A DNA stretch of 64,000 nt, taken from assembly GCA_018136815.1 (NCBI GenBank), contig CM030933.1, forward strand, positions 62,001 through 126,000. The letters are read 5' to 3'. Of the stretch, positions 1 through 10,427 are shown in pieces (positions within the stretch are counted from its first letter, which is position 1; the number at the start of each line of letters is the position of its first letter). The notes under the pieces were generated by a model that saw only the letters and a list, made by a program, of their open reading frames with translations, did not search any database and was not told where the DNA came from. The position numbers and the translations under genes are program-made. The stretch is from Isochrysis galbana. Taxonomy: Eukaryota > Haptophyta > Isochrysidales > Isochrysidaceae.

Positions 1-1
1 C

Positions 2-187
2 CGGGCTCCATCTGGTACGCCCGAGGCAGACCTGTGGAAGTATGGCACGGGCGACGGAGCTCATAACCCCGTCGTTTGCCAACCGTACATTCGTTTTCTC
101 TGCGAAGGCGGCAGTGGCGAGTGTGGTAACGACCCAGAAGTCCACCGCCGCCTCCGCACGATGGTTGTTCTCCGTCCGGCCCAGTAG
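2..187 (+). pseudogene. gag C-terminal end, element 1, with atypical Cys/His module
   Basis: In the frame running from 41, the translation contains NPVVCQPYIRFLCEGGSGEC followed by a His, giving C-x7-C-x6-C-x6-H. Element 2 has the same module at 16990-17130, where the spacing of these four residues is identical. The frame ends at a TAG at 185-187 directly after a CAG codon, exactly as in element 2. Such a module probably binds nucleic acid, as gag zinc knuckles do, although it is not the usual CCHC knuckle. The start of the gene is outside the window, so domain content upstream cannot be judged. Confidence 0.6.
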
Positions 188-2400
188 GTCGCCGGCGGGG
201 CCCACGTCCGCGCTGTTACCCCGCTACCAGTCCAGGGTAGTGGGCCTGAACGCCACCCACCAAAAGATCGTATTACGCTACGGCCGAGTACTTCTACGGC
301 CCCAACCGGTACCCCAAGATTCCCCAAGTTCCAGACAAGCCCTGCCACCTCCATCCCCCTCTTTCTCCTGCCTCCTCGCCGATTGCCCCTATTTCTCCCA
401 ATGCCGATAATTCCATCCTGATTCTCGATATCACGCACGAGTCCTCAAAACCAAGTCAACCGTCACCGCCTCTCTATCAACTCAAGCCGCTCAACCGCTA
501 TCCCACGCCACTCCCCAAGCATCAACAGTCCAAGACCTCACGGTCTGCGAAAATCCAGCCGCCGCAGGCCCAATCCAACCTTCAATCTCTCAAATCAAAT
601 TTCGCATGTCCGAGCCACAAAACGTCTCCCGAGTACGAGTACGAGTCCAAGTCACGTTCAGAATTACCCTCTTCGTCCTACGCCACCGCGAGCCCATCTA
701 CGAGTCTGAGCCCAGTCCAGTCATCACCGGTATCACCAGTCTCCATCGCTACGACGATGGAGGCGCAGTTCTCCGGTTCCTCCCCACTTTCTTTCGAGTC
801 CGAGTCCAAGCCTGTTTTGAGCAAACCCCGTTCTGAGCCATCCGAGTCCGAGTCCGAGTCCGAGTTTACAACGTCACCGAGTCCTACCACGCGGTCGACC
901 GCAGGATTAACGGAGCTCCAGCCACCCACTGAGCCTCTGACGACCACTCCTTCCGCGGGAGTGTTCACCTTCGGTCCTCCGCGCCCCGAGTCTGAGTCAT
1001 TTGGAACTCCGGTCACGTCCAGAATTCCAACCATACCCGAGCCCCGTTTCACGAGCCACCGCGTATCGAGTCCAAACACAAGCTGACGCCGAAGCCCTCG
1101 ACGACAGCCACTGTGTCCTTGTCCAAGCCACCGTTCGAGTCTCGCCGCAGCCGGCCTGCCACTCCAGCAAGCTGCACGCCGCCGAGCCGATCCCTTCCGT
1201 TTCCGTTCCGAGTCCGAGTCCAATTGCACAAGACAGTGCATCCCGAGCCCGCGTAATCAAGCCCGTCACCGAGTCCGAGATTACGGCCGCACCGAGCCAA
1301 CCGGTGCTGGCCACCGTGCCCCTATTGTCATCACAAGCGTCCGCTTCGTCCTCATCGACGGTTGCGACGCCAGGGGGCTTCACCTTTGGGCCGGCCCCGT
1401 CCGTTCCCATTTCGAAATTAGCCCTGTTTTTGGCGTCCAGCACGCTAGGAACGACGAGTCCGAGTCCGAGCACAAATCAACGTCACCGCGGAGTCCGCGG
1501 TCGACCACCGGCGTTCCCACGCCATCCCATCAGTCAAGAGCCATGGAGGAGCTGGCACAGCCGTCTCCTAGCCTCTCTCAAGTCGCCGAGTCTTCCGAAT
1601 TCGAGTCTGAATCCGCCGTAATTTCAGCGGTCCATGCACCCGCTAGCCCGAGCCAAGTCCTCCGAAGAATGCTTCGCATTGCAGAACCTCTTCGGCCACC
1701 ACCCACACCAGCCGCTGCCGCAGAGCCACCACCCTGGCCTCAGCCTTCCCCGCAGCCGGCTTCTTCGACAGCCACGTCCCTTCTTTCGCCGGCGCCGACC
1801 CCGCCGACGACAGATTGCAACGAAGTCTATGCCTGGCCCGATTCCTCTCCCGACGTGACCATGGAGAGTGACCACAACTCCCTTGCACGTCGAGGAACGG
1901 CCGCCTCCCAAACCGAGCTTCTACGCCCATTGAGCCAGCCCAACCGAGTCTCTAGCCATGTCCTTCATGTCTCTCACCGGTGGTCTCGCGGCCGCGGCGT
2001 CCGTCGCCGCAATCCGACACCCCACCTCTCCGAGTTTGTTCGTCAATCCCGTCCTCCGAGCCTGTCTCCACGTCGTCGATATCCGAGTCTACTTCCATTC
2101 GTCCTACGTCGCCGCGGCCACCGGTCGCAGCCTCCAAGCACAGCCTGCCTCTCGATACCACTGCCAACGCCATCATGCGCGTGGCAGCGATCAATGCGTC
2201 CGCGATCCAGTCCTTCGATTCCTCTCAAACAACTCCGATGTCGGCACCCGCGATGATACCCCGTCACCCGCTCTCCACGCTCTCGCCTCTCTTCGTGCAC
2301 GAGCGAGCGGCTCTGCGGTGGTATTCCTCGGCACCTGACGGAGGCAGCCCAAGAACTTCGCCGGCCTCGCAATGGCACCCTAGCCTCGCCTGCCGCCGCG
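188..2400 (+). pseudogene. Ser/Pro/Glu-rich linker region between gag and methyltransferase-like domain, element 1
   Basis: The region is open in alternating frames (frame 1 to 1086, then frame 2 to 1621, then frame 1 to 2256). All frames encode low-complexity Ser, Pro, Thr and Glu with runs of the dipeptide Glu-Ser, produced by hexamer repeats of GAGTCC (for example 844-867). No catalytic motif is visible. The matching part of element 2 (17134-18450) is also Ser/Pro-rich but poor in the hexamer. Most likely a disordered spacer in the polyprotein. The frame switches could be indel errors. Confidence 0.55.
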
Positions 2401-2408
2401 CTACCCAA

Positions 2409-3060
2409 GCACTTCGATGAGCTTTGCGCCGAGCTCACGAAGATGAATCAACGAGTCCAAGACGGGCTGACGTCTGGCTGTCACGCACCACGCGTTCTCG
2501 TCGTCGGCGAGACGAGCGGCGTCGTCTCCTCATGTTCCTACTCGCCGGAGCTGATGTGCTACGTGCGATTTGTATCCTTCCGAGATTGATACGTGCCCCA
2601 CTTCCAAGGCGACGCGCTTCATGTCCAAAACCTAGGTTGGGACCTGTCATCGCCCACCCGCCCTGCACGTACCTCTCCGCCGTCAGTAGCCAATGGCTTT
2701 CACAAGAACCCGGACGTCGTGCCGCTCTTGAGTCGGCCGCCCGCGTCTTCAAGTCAATGGCCTCCGCCACTGCTCCGTTTGTAGCGGTTGAAACCCTCGG
2801 ATGCATGCGGAAGCTCGCCGTTTAGTCGGGGGGTTGACCCCGACCCAATTCGTCCAACCCTGGGAGCACGGCACTGGACACCAGAAAGCCACCGGGTTGT
2901 ACCTCACCAAAGGGCTGCCGCCCTCAGCCAACCTGCGTCGTGGATGGCCGTGAGTCAGCCATGGCTAACTCTCTCCTTCACCGCACCGTGGCGCTCTGCG
3001 CAGCCGCACCTACGTCGGCGTAGCTGGAGCGATGGCGATCCATTGGATGCCTGTTCTTCT
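2409..3060 (+). pseudogene. Phage-type DNA cytosine methyltransferase-like domain, element 1 (frame-broken)
   Basis: Pieces in different frames match the intact domain of element 2: HFDELCAEL near 2415, VLVVGETSGVVSS near 2494, GDALHVQNLGWDL near 2610, a HPPCTYLSAV segment near 2653, GHQKATGLYLT near 2878, and RSRTYVGVAGAMA near 3000. The Pro-Pro-Cys motif is the expected cysteine nucleophile of C5 cytosine methyltransferases. The segment corresponding to ENP in element 2 is altered to ETL here. At least three frameshifts separate the pieces, so this copy would not give an active enzyme as assembled. Its presence shows that the domain belongs to the element family and is not a private insertion in element 2. 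Confidence 0.75.
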
Positions 3061-3798
3061 TCGATATTTGAGCCAACAGGGAGACCAGCATCGACGAAGA
3101 AACTGTCCGCGTTGGAGCTACTCGCTTGCGCGCGGCGCAGCCTATTGGACCGGCCTTCACTAAGTTCAACCGAGGCTACCGCCTACGAGCCGTGGTCGGC
3201 TCTTCATCGTTATGAGAGGGGGAGGGAATCTAGTGAAGTTTCTTCCGACCCCGTTGTTTCCCGTCCAGCTACTCCCGAGACAAACAACCACGAAGACCAA
3301 AAAGAAACCCACGATAACTACGACAACGACACGCCACTCTACGCCTCCGAGTCTACTCTCCACGACCCATTCTCTCCATGGACCGCCCCGCCTCCGGCAC
3401 GCGCGAGCTCGCCACGTCCGACGACGCCGACGACTCTCCGGAAGCGGCGCCAACAATGGCAATCATTCGGAGTGAACGGGGACCAGAAATGGTCCAACGT
3501 CACGCTCGAAACCGCTGACGAAATAAGAGCGCAAGCTCTAGCCGGACGAGGCGCCGACGAGGAATCCGACCTCGCCGCTGCCGTCCGAGCGCCGATCGAG
3601 TTCGTGGAAGCCAAAGGCATCCGCGCCGAAGAGCTAGCCTCATTAGTTCGAAGACCCAAGACAGAAGCCCAAGCTCGTCTCGAGAAAGACTGGGAAAGAT
3701 GTCCGACCACCCGAGGCACCCCACCGACAAGAGAGGCCTGGGATACACTAGTCCCAAGCTATCACCCTGACCGCTACCAACGAGGACGACGCCTCTAG
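3061..3798 (+). pseudogene. Linker domain between methyltransferase-like domain and protease, element 1
   Basis: An open frame (2788-3798 overall) encodes an acidic, Thr/Asn-rich stretch and then a more ordered segment with LRKRRQQWQSF, WSNVTLETADEI and KTEAQARLEKDWER. Element 2 conserves this at 19516-20050 (VKKRRSKWQVF, WQDVTPSIAQEI, KTDLQKSLEKEWSR), which indicates selection on the protein in the past. I do not recognise the domain. It may be a structural part of the polyprotein. Confidence 0.5.
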
Positions 3799-3975
3799 GC
3801 CTCTGCCACGATAGCGGCAGTCGGAGTACCCGAAGAGACGACGACACTTGACGACGAATTCACCCGAGCAACCACGCTGTCGACCAACCCCGTCCCCGTC
3901 CGACACCATCGCACACGTGACCGCGCACCGACCGGAGAGCGTCGTGGATACCCTACCATCTGCCTACCCAAGGCA

Positions 3976-4960
3976 TTGCCTATATGTTCGAGACCTGATG
4001 GTCTGCCGCTCCGGCGAGGCTACCGGCAAAGAAGGAGTATCTTGGCCGACTCCGCTCTCACGGTCAACAGCACCCTCGCTGACACCGGAGCTGGCCCGTC
4101 GGTCGTGACCACTTCCCTCTTGTCCAGCCTACCCAACGACGCATGCGTCGAGCGGCTGCCGCAAGCCGTAGTGACACCGCTCCATGGCCCAGACGGCCTA
4201 CCTCTTATCACGCGAGGCAAGGCTCGGATCGTTTTCTCCGTCGGTGGATTTCTCTTTCGTCATACGTTCATGGTGATTGAAGGCAACCCGATGCTGCTGC
4301 TCGGGAACGACTTCTTAGCTACGCACGCCGCTTCGATTCAGCTCGCCTCCGACAGCACGGACGGCTCTATCACCCTCGGTGCTCCATCCACGGTGGCTCC
4401 TCTTGAGGTTAATGGCAGTCCAAGCCCCGACGCTCCGCCGATCTTTCGCGTCTCGACGTCACCGATAGCGGTGGTCCCTGTCAGCATGACTTGTGCACAG
4501 GTCTGTCCGACCTCCGCGAACCCAATCACGACTGACTTCTTCCGAGGGCCGCAGGCCCCAAAACGACAACCAGCTAGTCACCGAGCCTCTCTTCAGCACG
4601 GCCGATGAGTTTGCCGCCAAAGCGCCGGCATCATGTGGCTCCGAGTACCTCCTATACACCCACGAACCTATCACGATCCCGGCCTATCATCGGGCAACGT
4701 TTCACGTCCGAATTCCACTAGCTCTTCGAGAACACGAAGATTGCGCCATGCTCGTGGACCGACTACCTACGCGTGAAACGATCGATAGCTCTCCTCTCGT
4801 CATCCCTCAAGTAGAGAGGCCGAACTCCAACCACACCATCGCGATTACGGTGGTCAATACTGACCCCAAACCTCTACATCTTCCGTCGTTCCATCCTGTA
4901 GCTTCGTTACAGGTTCGATTCAAATTCACGCTGGAACTTATCGCCGCGTCGGGACGTTAA
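3976..4960 (+). pseudogene. Retropepsin (aspartic protease) region, element 1
   Basis: The protease signature LADTGAGPSVVTT is at about 4075-4115, followed by GPDGLPLITRG and the flap-distal LLLGNDFLA near 4299, the usual order for Ty3/gypsy retropepsins that cut the gag-pol polyprotein. The first frame stops at 4608. The rest (EYLLYTHEPITIPAYHRATF near 4640) continues in another frame to 4960, so one frameshift lies around 4550-4600. The active Asp is present. Confidence 0.8.
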
Positions 4961-4970
4961 CTCGCCGGAT

Positions 4971-6552
4971 GTGATTGAGTCGCTCGACGAGGACCAATGT
5001 AAGCTCCTCGAGGCAGCCAAGATCGACCCCGAAGGCCGTCTCTCGATGCCCCAACGTGAACAAGTTCGTCGTCTACTGGCCCGACGTATCGCTGCTTTCG
5101 CAATTGACCCGACCAACCCGAATCACACTCACGTGATGGAGGTAGAGCTACCGCTCAACCCCGGAGCCGAAGCTCACCGCCACGCACCGTCTAGAGTTGG
5201 ACGAGAGGGTGAGAAGATCATAGAGGACGAAGTTTGCAAGATGGAGTCCGCGGGTATCATCAGGAAATCAAACTCGTCGTGGGCCTCTCGAGTCGTGCTA
5301 GTCACTAAGAAGGATGGCTCCGTACGTTTCTGCGTAGATTATCGCGACGTCAACTCCAAGCTTCGTCTAGAGGACAGCCCTCTTCCCCTCACGGTAGAAG
5401 CCATCGACCGATTGTCGTCCGGCCAAGGCAACCTTGATTCTCTATTCCTTTGCACCCTGGACCTGGCATCTGGTTTCTGGGGTATACCGATCAAAGAGTC
5501 CGATAAACATATCACCGCGTTCACTACTCATCGCGGCAAGTACGAGTTCAATTACTTGCCTTTTGGTGTTCAATCCGGTCCCTCGTATATGTGCCGCCTC
5601 ATGGACGCCGTTCTCGGTGGGCTGGCATGGGAGATTTGTATGCCATACTTGGATGATGTCGGCGCCTGGTCGACAGGCGTAGGTGACTCGCTGCAGGCCA
5701 GGGAAGAGTCGTCATTCCAACAAATGTTACACCGTCTTGATCTTGTCTTGGAACGTCTCATCTGGGCGGGCCTCACTTGCAAGATGTCGAAATGCGTTTT
5801 CTTTGCCACCTCGGCTGAATATCTCGGCCACGTTGTTTCGCGTGAAGGTCTTCGGATGGATCCCAAGAAAGTGGAAGCCGTCTCAAAAATCGACCCTACC
5901 CAAATCAACTCGATCGAAGCCGTCCGTTCTTTCCTTGGCTGTGCTCGTACTACCGCCGTTTTATACGCCGTTTTGCGATCCGTGCAGCGCCGTTAACCGC
6001 TCTCACGCGGAAAGGGTGCGATGTCCCGGTCGAGTCGCAAACAGAAGCCTGTCGCCAGGCTATCGAAGATCTCAAGCAAGCTATCTGTGAAGAACCCGTA
6101 CTCGCACCTCCTCGAGACGACCGTCCTTTCCTCGTTAAGACCGACGGTGCTAGCAAGCTCGGCATCGCCGGCGTCCTTGCTCAGAAAGACGACGAAGGGA
6201 GAGAGCGCGTTGTTGCATACTACGGTCGTAGTTTGAGTCCGGCTGAGCGCCATTGGACAGTTACTGAAATCGAACTTCTAGCAGCGCTAGAATCGATCCG
6301 AAATTGGAGGCCGTATCTTTGGGGTCGCCACTTCACCCTCGTCGTAGACCATTCAGCTTTGCGCTGGCTTCACACGATGAAAGATCAAGTCACCGGTGGT
6401 CCAGCCTCGCGCCTCATGCGATGGGTCCTAAGCTAGCCGAATATCGATTCGACGTCGTGCACAAACCTGGAGTCACTCACTGGGACGCCGACGGCTTGTC
6501 CCGCTTAGTTGCTCTCGAGCCCGACCACGATCCTCTCCACCGAGGAGAGTGA
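4971..6552 (+). pseudogene. Reverse transcriptase and RNase H, element 1
   Basis: The reverse transcriptase runs from 4971 to about 5940 with SWASRVVLVTKKDGSVRFCV, DYRD, LPFGVQSGPSYMC and the catalytic YLDDVG box near 5646. A frame break near 5945 is followed by RNase H: VKTDGASKLGIAG near 6137, YYGRSLSPAERHWTVTEIE near 6220, LLAALESIRNWRPY and VVDHSALRWL near 6340. Another shift near 6430 precedes KLAEYRFDVVHKPG and the tether DADGLSRL. All catalytic landmarks are present, but two shifts prevent a single product as assembled. Function: cDNA synthesis and removal of the RNA template. Confidence 0.92.
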
Positions 6553-8311
6553 GGTCCATTCTTTCGATTCTTTTGAAATTAACGACATAGTTGCCGCCGC
6601 GGTTACTTCATCCACCCTCACTGCTCGCCGCCAACAAGCAAACGATAGGCTCGCTCGTCAAGCATCGGAATCTTCGGAGTCGATTACCTCCTCGTATCTC
6701 GATGTGGGCGTGCCTCATGCCGACGAATTGCGTCAAGCGCTCTCTACCGACGAGTTCGCTAGCTCGATCATTTCTGAACTCGAGTCGATCCTTCCGAAAG
6801 CTTCCTCTTCGATCGACTCTAGCTCGTCGTCGAAGAAAAGGTCCCGATTCCTGCTTCGCGATGGCCTACTCTACTACCGCTCCTCAGAGGCGGAAGAGGC
6901 TCCTCTTCGTTTATACATTCCGGAGTCCCTTCGTGACACGTACCTCCGCGCCTACCATGACCACCTTGGTCACCCAGGTGCGACAAGGATGACTACCCTA
7001 CTTCGTTCTCGAGTTTACTGGCCTGGCCTATCCGCCTCTGTATCGGAGTACGTTCGAGAGTGCCATGAATGCACTCTTGGCAAACCGTTACCGCGACCGC
7101 TCGCCCATCCATCCGGTCTTTCTATCGGATCCTATCCTTTCGACGTCGTCTATTGCGATATTCTTTCGATGGCTCCCACCCACGATTTCGTATCCGGCCG
7201 CTCCGGTTTTGATAAGCTGATTGTTTTCGTCGATTCTCTCTCTCGTTGGATTGAAGCTGAGCCTTGCAACGGTAACCCCTCGTCCGCAAAATGTCTGGAC
7301 GTCTTCATGCGTCTCATCGTATCTCGTTATGGAGTCCCTCGCCAACTTCGAACCGACGCCGGCTCGAATCTTTGCTCTCGGTTAGTGGACCTAATTCTCA
7401 AAGCGACTGGCACGGACTTGAGCACTACTGAAGCCTATCGCCACGAAGGCGTAGGGCTAGTGGAAAGAGCTCAACAAACTCTCCTCACGATGACTCGAGT
7501 CTCCAATGAAGGCGGCGCCCATTGGGTCGACCACCTTCCGTTTCTTCTCATGTCTATGCGAGCGACCGCCGGTCGCGTCGTACCCAAGTCACCCGCGGCT
7601 ATCTTGTTTGGTCGGGAGCTTCGTCTTCCAGCTCAACTTGCTGACCCTGCTCCTGTTCTCGAGTTCCTTCCATCTAGGCCTCCGTCCGATGCCGTCATTT
7701 ACGCCACCGAGCTCAATAAGAAGCTTCTCGAGTCGTGGCGTTCCGCCCTCGAAAGTACTCAAGAAGCCCAACGCGAATCGATGCGCTCCGCCTCTCAAAA
7801 GTCTAAACTCGGTGTCACCTTCAAACCAGGAGACAGAGTTTGTCGTCGAATCCCTGGCCACGCCAACAAACTTCAATATCTCTACTCCGGTCCCTACCGA
7901 GTAGAAGAAGCCATCTCGGCCACTCGCTACCGTCTACGCGATCTCGAAAATCGTCAAGTCAAGGATGAAGTTCACATTTCCAATCTTCGTCCGTACTTCA
8001 CCGTCACCGATTCGTCTCCGCTCGCTGAAGATGAGTACTTGGTCGAAGAGTTACTCGATCGCAAGGGCGATGGAGTTTCATTCAAGTATCTCGTCAAATG
8101 GCGCGGCTATCCTCGTTCTGAAGCTACTTGGGAGTCTCGAATTGAGTTGCTTCGGCGTTGTGCTGATCTAGTTGAGTCGTACGACACCACTTTCGACCGC
8201 CGTCCGGTTCAACCCCAAGCTCACTCCATTAACTCCTCTTCAAGTCCAAGCTCAAGTTCCCAATCCAATCAATTATCCACGTCGAATTCAAGAGCAAGCG
8301 TATCCTCCTGA
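6509..8311 (+). CDS. Integrase with GPY domain and chromodomain, element 1 (part of pol)
   Basis: One frame of 600 codons is open. The zinc-binding region has paired His (YHDHLGHPG, near 6955) and CHEC near 7060. The catalytic triad is visible as Asp in VVYCDILSM (near 7152), Asp in LRTDAGSN (near 7350) and Glu in GLVERAQQTL (near 7450). A GPY motif (YLYSGPYRVEEA, near 7880) follows, then a chromodomain with EDEYLVEELLDRK and FKYLVKWRGYPRSEATWE (8030-8130). The C-terminal tail is Ser-rich. Chromodomains of this type target chromoviral integration to marked chromatin. The frame has no obvious own ATG start, as expected for part of a polyprotein. Confidence 0.93.
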   Translation: MLSSPTTILSTEESEVHSFDSFEINDIVAAAVTSSTLTARRQQANDRLARQASESSESITSSYLDVGVPHADELRQALSTDEFASSIISELESILPKASSSIDSSSSSKKRSRFLLRDGLLYYRSSEAEEAPLRLYIPESLRDTYLRAYHDHLGHPGATRMTTLLRSRVYWPGLSASVSEYVRECHECTLGKPLPRPLAHPSGLSIGSYPFDVVYCDILSMAPTHDFVSGRSGFDKLIVFVDSLSRWIEAEPCNGNPSSAKCLDVFMRLIVSRYGVPRQLRTDAGSNLCSRLVDLILKATGTDLSTTEAYRHEGVGLVERAQQTLLTMTRVSNEGGAHWVDHLPFLLMSMRATAGRVVPKSPAAILFGRELRLPAQLADPAPVLEFLPSRPPSDAVIYATELNKKLLESWRSALESTQEAQRESMRSASQKSKLGVTFKPGDRVCRRIPGHANKLQYLYSGPYRVEEAISATRYRLRDLENRQVKDEVHISNLRPYFTVTDSSPLAEDEYLVEELLDRKGDGVSFKYLVKWRGYPRSEATWESRIELLRRCADLVESYDTTFDRRPVQPQAHSINSSSSPSSSSQSNQLSTSNSRASVSS

Positions 8312-8605
8312 TCTGCCTTCAGTCGTACTCGTTCTCGTTCACAATCGTAGCGCTAAGTCGACCGGAAGTGGATGATTAGCGTCGCGTCAGCGCCTGACCC
8401 AGCGCAACTGCCCGAGCAAAACTCCTGTAAAAGGGAGAACGTGGTAGGACGTGACGTACGAAATCGGGGGCCGCCGCGCTAAGCTGCCGATTTTGTGCTC
8501 GCTTTGGATCCATGGGTTAATCCTCCTCCTCTAGGTCTCTCGTCTCGTATGGTAAATGAACTCTTTGGCTCGACATCGGGAGACGTCTCGATTTAAGTCG
8601 GGGGG
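8312..8605 (+). other. 3' untranslated part of element 1 with polypurine tract
   Basis: Noncoding. The block around 8400-8500 (GAGCAAA-CTCCTGTAAAAGGGAGAA) and the block GACATCGGGAGACGTCTCGAT (8572-8592) recur in element 2 at 24862-24890 and 25076-25097. The tract GTCGGGGGG directly before 8606 is the probable plus-strand primer. Confidence 0.7.
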
Positions 8606-9680
8606 TGTTGTATTCCTGCCCATCTGAAGGTTGTAGGCATGAATATTCGTGTAAGGTACGCGCTCACAATTACAATTGAACAGTTCCCCGTGTTGCCACT
8701 GACGCACAAGACACACAGATTCGGATTCCCCATGGTCTCAAGTCCAGGTTTGCAGGTTTTGGTCTCGAAATTTGCGATTCGAATTTTGTTTTTGCTGTTA
8801 CTATAATTGTTGGCTCGTTTAAGGTAATAAACCGGCATGACTTCGACTTCTCGTTCTGCAGTCGCTCTGCGAGACTCTCTCTCTCTCTCTCTCTCCGTCC
8901 GCCTCTCCTCGGCCGACGGCAAGAAGATTCGTCCAAAACATTCTCCGGTCCCAAGATATCTCGTGGGGGGTCTCTCCGCGCTCCGCGAGGGAAAGGACGC
9001 GATCTCGCTCCGAGATCGGCCTCGCGCCCTCCCACGCTGCCCCGCCGTGCCCTCGGTCCCTCGCCCCCCCCCGCGGCAGGTTCTTTCCCTCGGCGTGCCG
9101 TCCGTCGCCTCCGGCCGTTATATTAATCCCCCCCCCGCGCGAGGTTCTCTTCTCCCCCGCGCGCGGTTCGTTTCCTCCGGCCGTCGTTGTTCCCCCCCTC
9201 GCTTCGATTCCTCTCGCGGTTCCTTCGATGATTGCCTCCATCTCGTCCGTTCTTCTTCGCGATCCTCGCGGAGGGGGCACCGACGTTTAATGTTAGTTTC
9301 GTCGCGGTTTCGATGAAAGAAAGGAAGAACGAATGGCACGCGCCTCGCGCCTCGCGTCTTGTTTCGTCGCCCCTTGCTCGTCGCTTGTCTAGAAGGTCTC
9401 TCCGCACATCGCCTTCTCCCCCCGCGCGAGTTTGGATCTCTCCTCGACCCTCCGCGTTGGCTTCAGCGGACGAGTTCCACTTTAACGATAGTTCGAACCC
9501 TTCGGTGGCGTAGTTATGCGCTCTCTTTCCGTATATCTTCGCGCATGACGAGCGATCGCGACTTCAGCCTTCGCCGCGCGGGGAGGGGTTTGTTTATCGT
9601 ATGATTCCGGAGTGTTTACGTTAGTTTTCTGAGCCCAAGGACTTTGGTTTTTGGTTTCTTGTGAGTGATTTTTGTAGCAA
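8606..9680 (+). repeat. Probable 3' LTR of element 1
   Basis: Begins TGTTGTATTCC just after the polypurine tract. A plausible end is the CA of TTTTTGTAGCA at 9680. The interior has a CT run (8876-8894) and a segment TGATTCCGG-GTGTTT (9603) that resembles the corresponding part of the element 2 LTR (14232), but overall it is a different LTR subfamily. The end is a guess because the partner LTR is outside the window. Confidence 0.5.
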
Positions 9681-10144
9681 CTTCGTCGAGTCCCACCGTG
9701 TTCCCAAGCGAGTCCCCCCGAGTTCCCGAGTCTATACCCCGAGTCAACGAGTCAATACAAGTCAAGCACGCGCCTGAGCCACCCCCAGTCGCCTGCCACC
9801 ACCTCCCACAAGCCTCCTTCCGCACTTCCGCGCCCACCGTGCTCCGTGCGTGCGTCGTGCGTCGTGCGTCGATCACCATGCCCGTAGTCAACCCCGAGGA
9901 AAGCTCCATGAGCTCCCCACAAGAACCGCGTTCCGCGCTAGCTGCCGGCGCGCCCTCGCAGGCAATCTCCAAGAGTGAGATCAGCCTTGCTCTGACAACG
10001 TCAGTTCCCGACTCGTCTTTCGACGCTGTGAGGCAGGGAGAACACCTGCCGCCAATGCTCACCAGAGCATCGGCGGCAGGTGTTCTCTCTATGTTTCGTC
10101 GCTCCTCGGATTTTCACGTGCATCATAGGCTGGTAGCAATCTAG
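9681..10144 (+). pseudogene. gag-like N-terminal fragment after an LTR
   Basis: An open frame ending at 10144 encodes a Pro/Ser/Glu-rich protein with Glu-Ser pairs (VFPSESPRVPESIPRVNESI) similar in character to the linker of element 1. It follows directly on the probable LTR end, so the LTR may have served as the 5' LTR of a further, truncated copy. An in-frame ATG (MPVVNPEESSMSSP) lies at 9878. No recognised domain is present. Confidence 0.35.
10038..10087. repeat. 23-bp inverted repeat (hairpin)
   Basis: The left arm 10038-10060 begins GAGAACACCTGCCGCC. The right arm 10065-10087 is its reverse complement with one mismatch. The loop is 4 bases. The hairpin lies inside the gag-like frame. 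Confidence 0.9.
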
Positions 10145-10427
10145 AAATGTAATTTAAGCTAGCCTGCAGCGTGATCTGCGACGGCGCGACGCCGGCGCGG
10201 CCCGAACAGTACTGTGGAATTGATAGCTTTTTGTTTGACGTCTAAAGGAGAATTTTTCTCCGCACGGAGGGCTCGAAAATTGGGCAGAAGGGCGAATTCG
10301 GAGCTCTACACCGCCAACAACAACAAGCGCACAAAGACACTGACCCACAAACAACACAGCACAACAACACACGGACGAGAGACTGCTTGGTTGCGTCTCG
10401 GGGACGCACACCACACCGCCCCAACAA

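Larger units (their letters stand above)
1..9680 (+). mobile_element. Ty3/gypsy chromovirus-like LTR retrotransposon, element 1 (5' end outside window)
   Basis: The order of domains is end of gag, a Ser/Pro/Glu-rich linker, a methyltransferase-like domain, retropepsin, reverse transcriptase, RNase H, integrase and chromodomain, which is the Ty3/gypsy chromovirus order with an extra domain inserted. A polypurine tract (GTCGGGGGG, about 8597-8605) precedes the probable 3' LTR starting with TGTTG at 8606. The 5' LTR and most of gag lie left of the window. Element 2 at 13268-26411 is a diverged relative with the same domain order. Several reading-frame breaks are present, but the integrase-chromodomain frame is open over 600 codons. 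Confidence 0.93.

Noticed and set aside
678-1473. Minus-strand frames with Asp-Ser repeats opposite the element 1 linker
   Set aside because: Antisense shadow of the GAGTCC repeat within a plus-strand retrotransposon.
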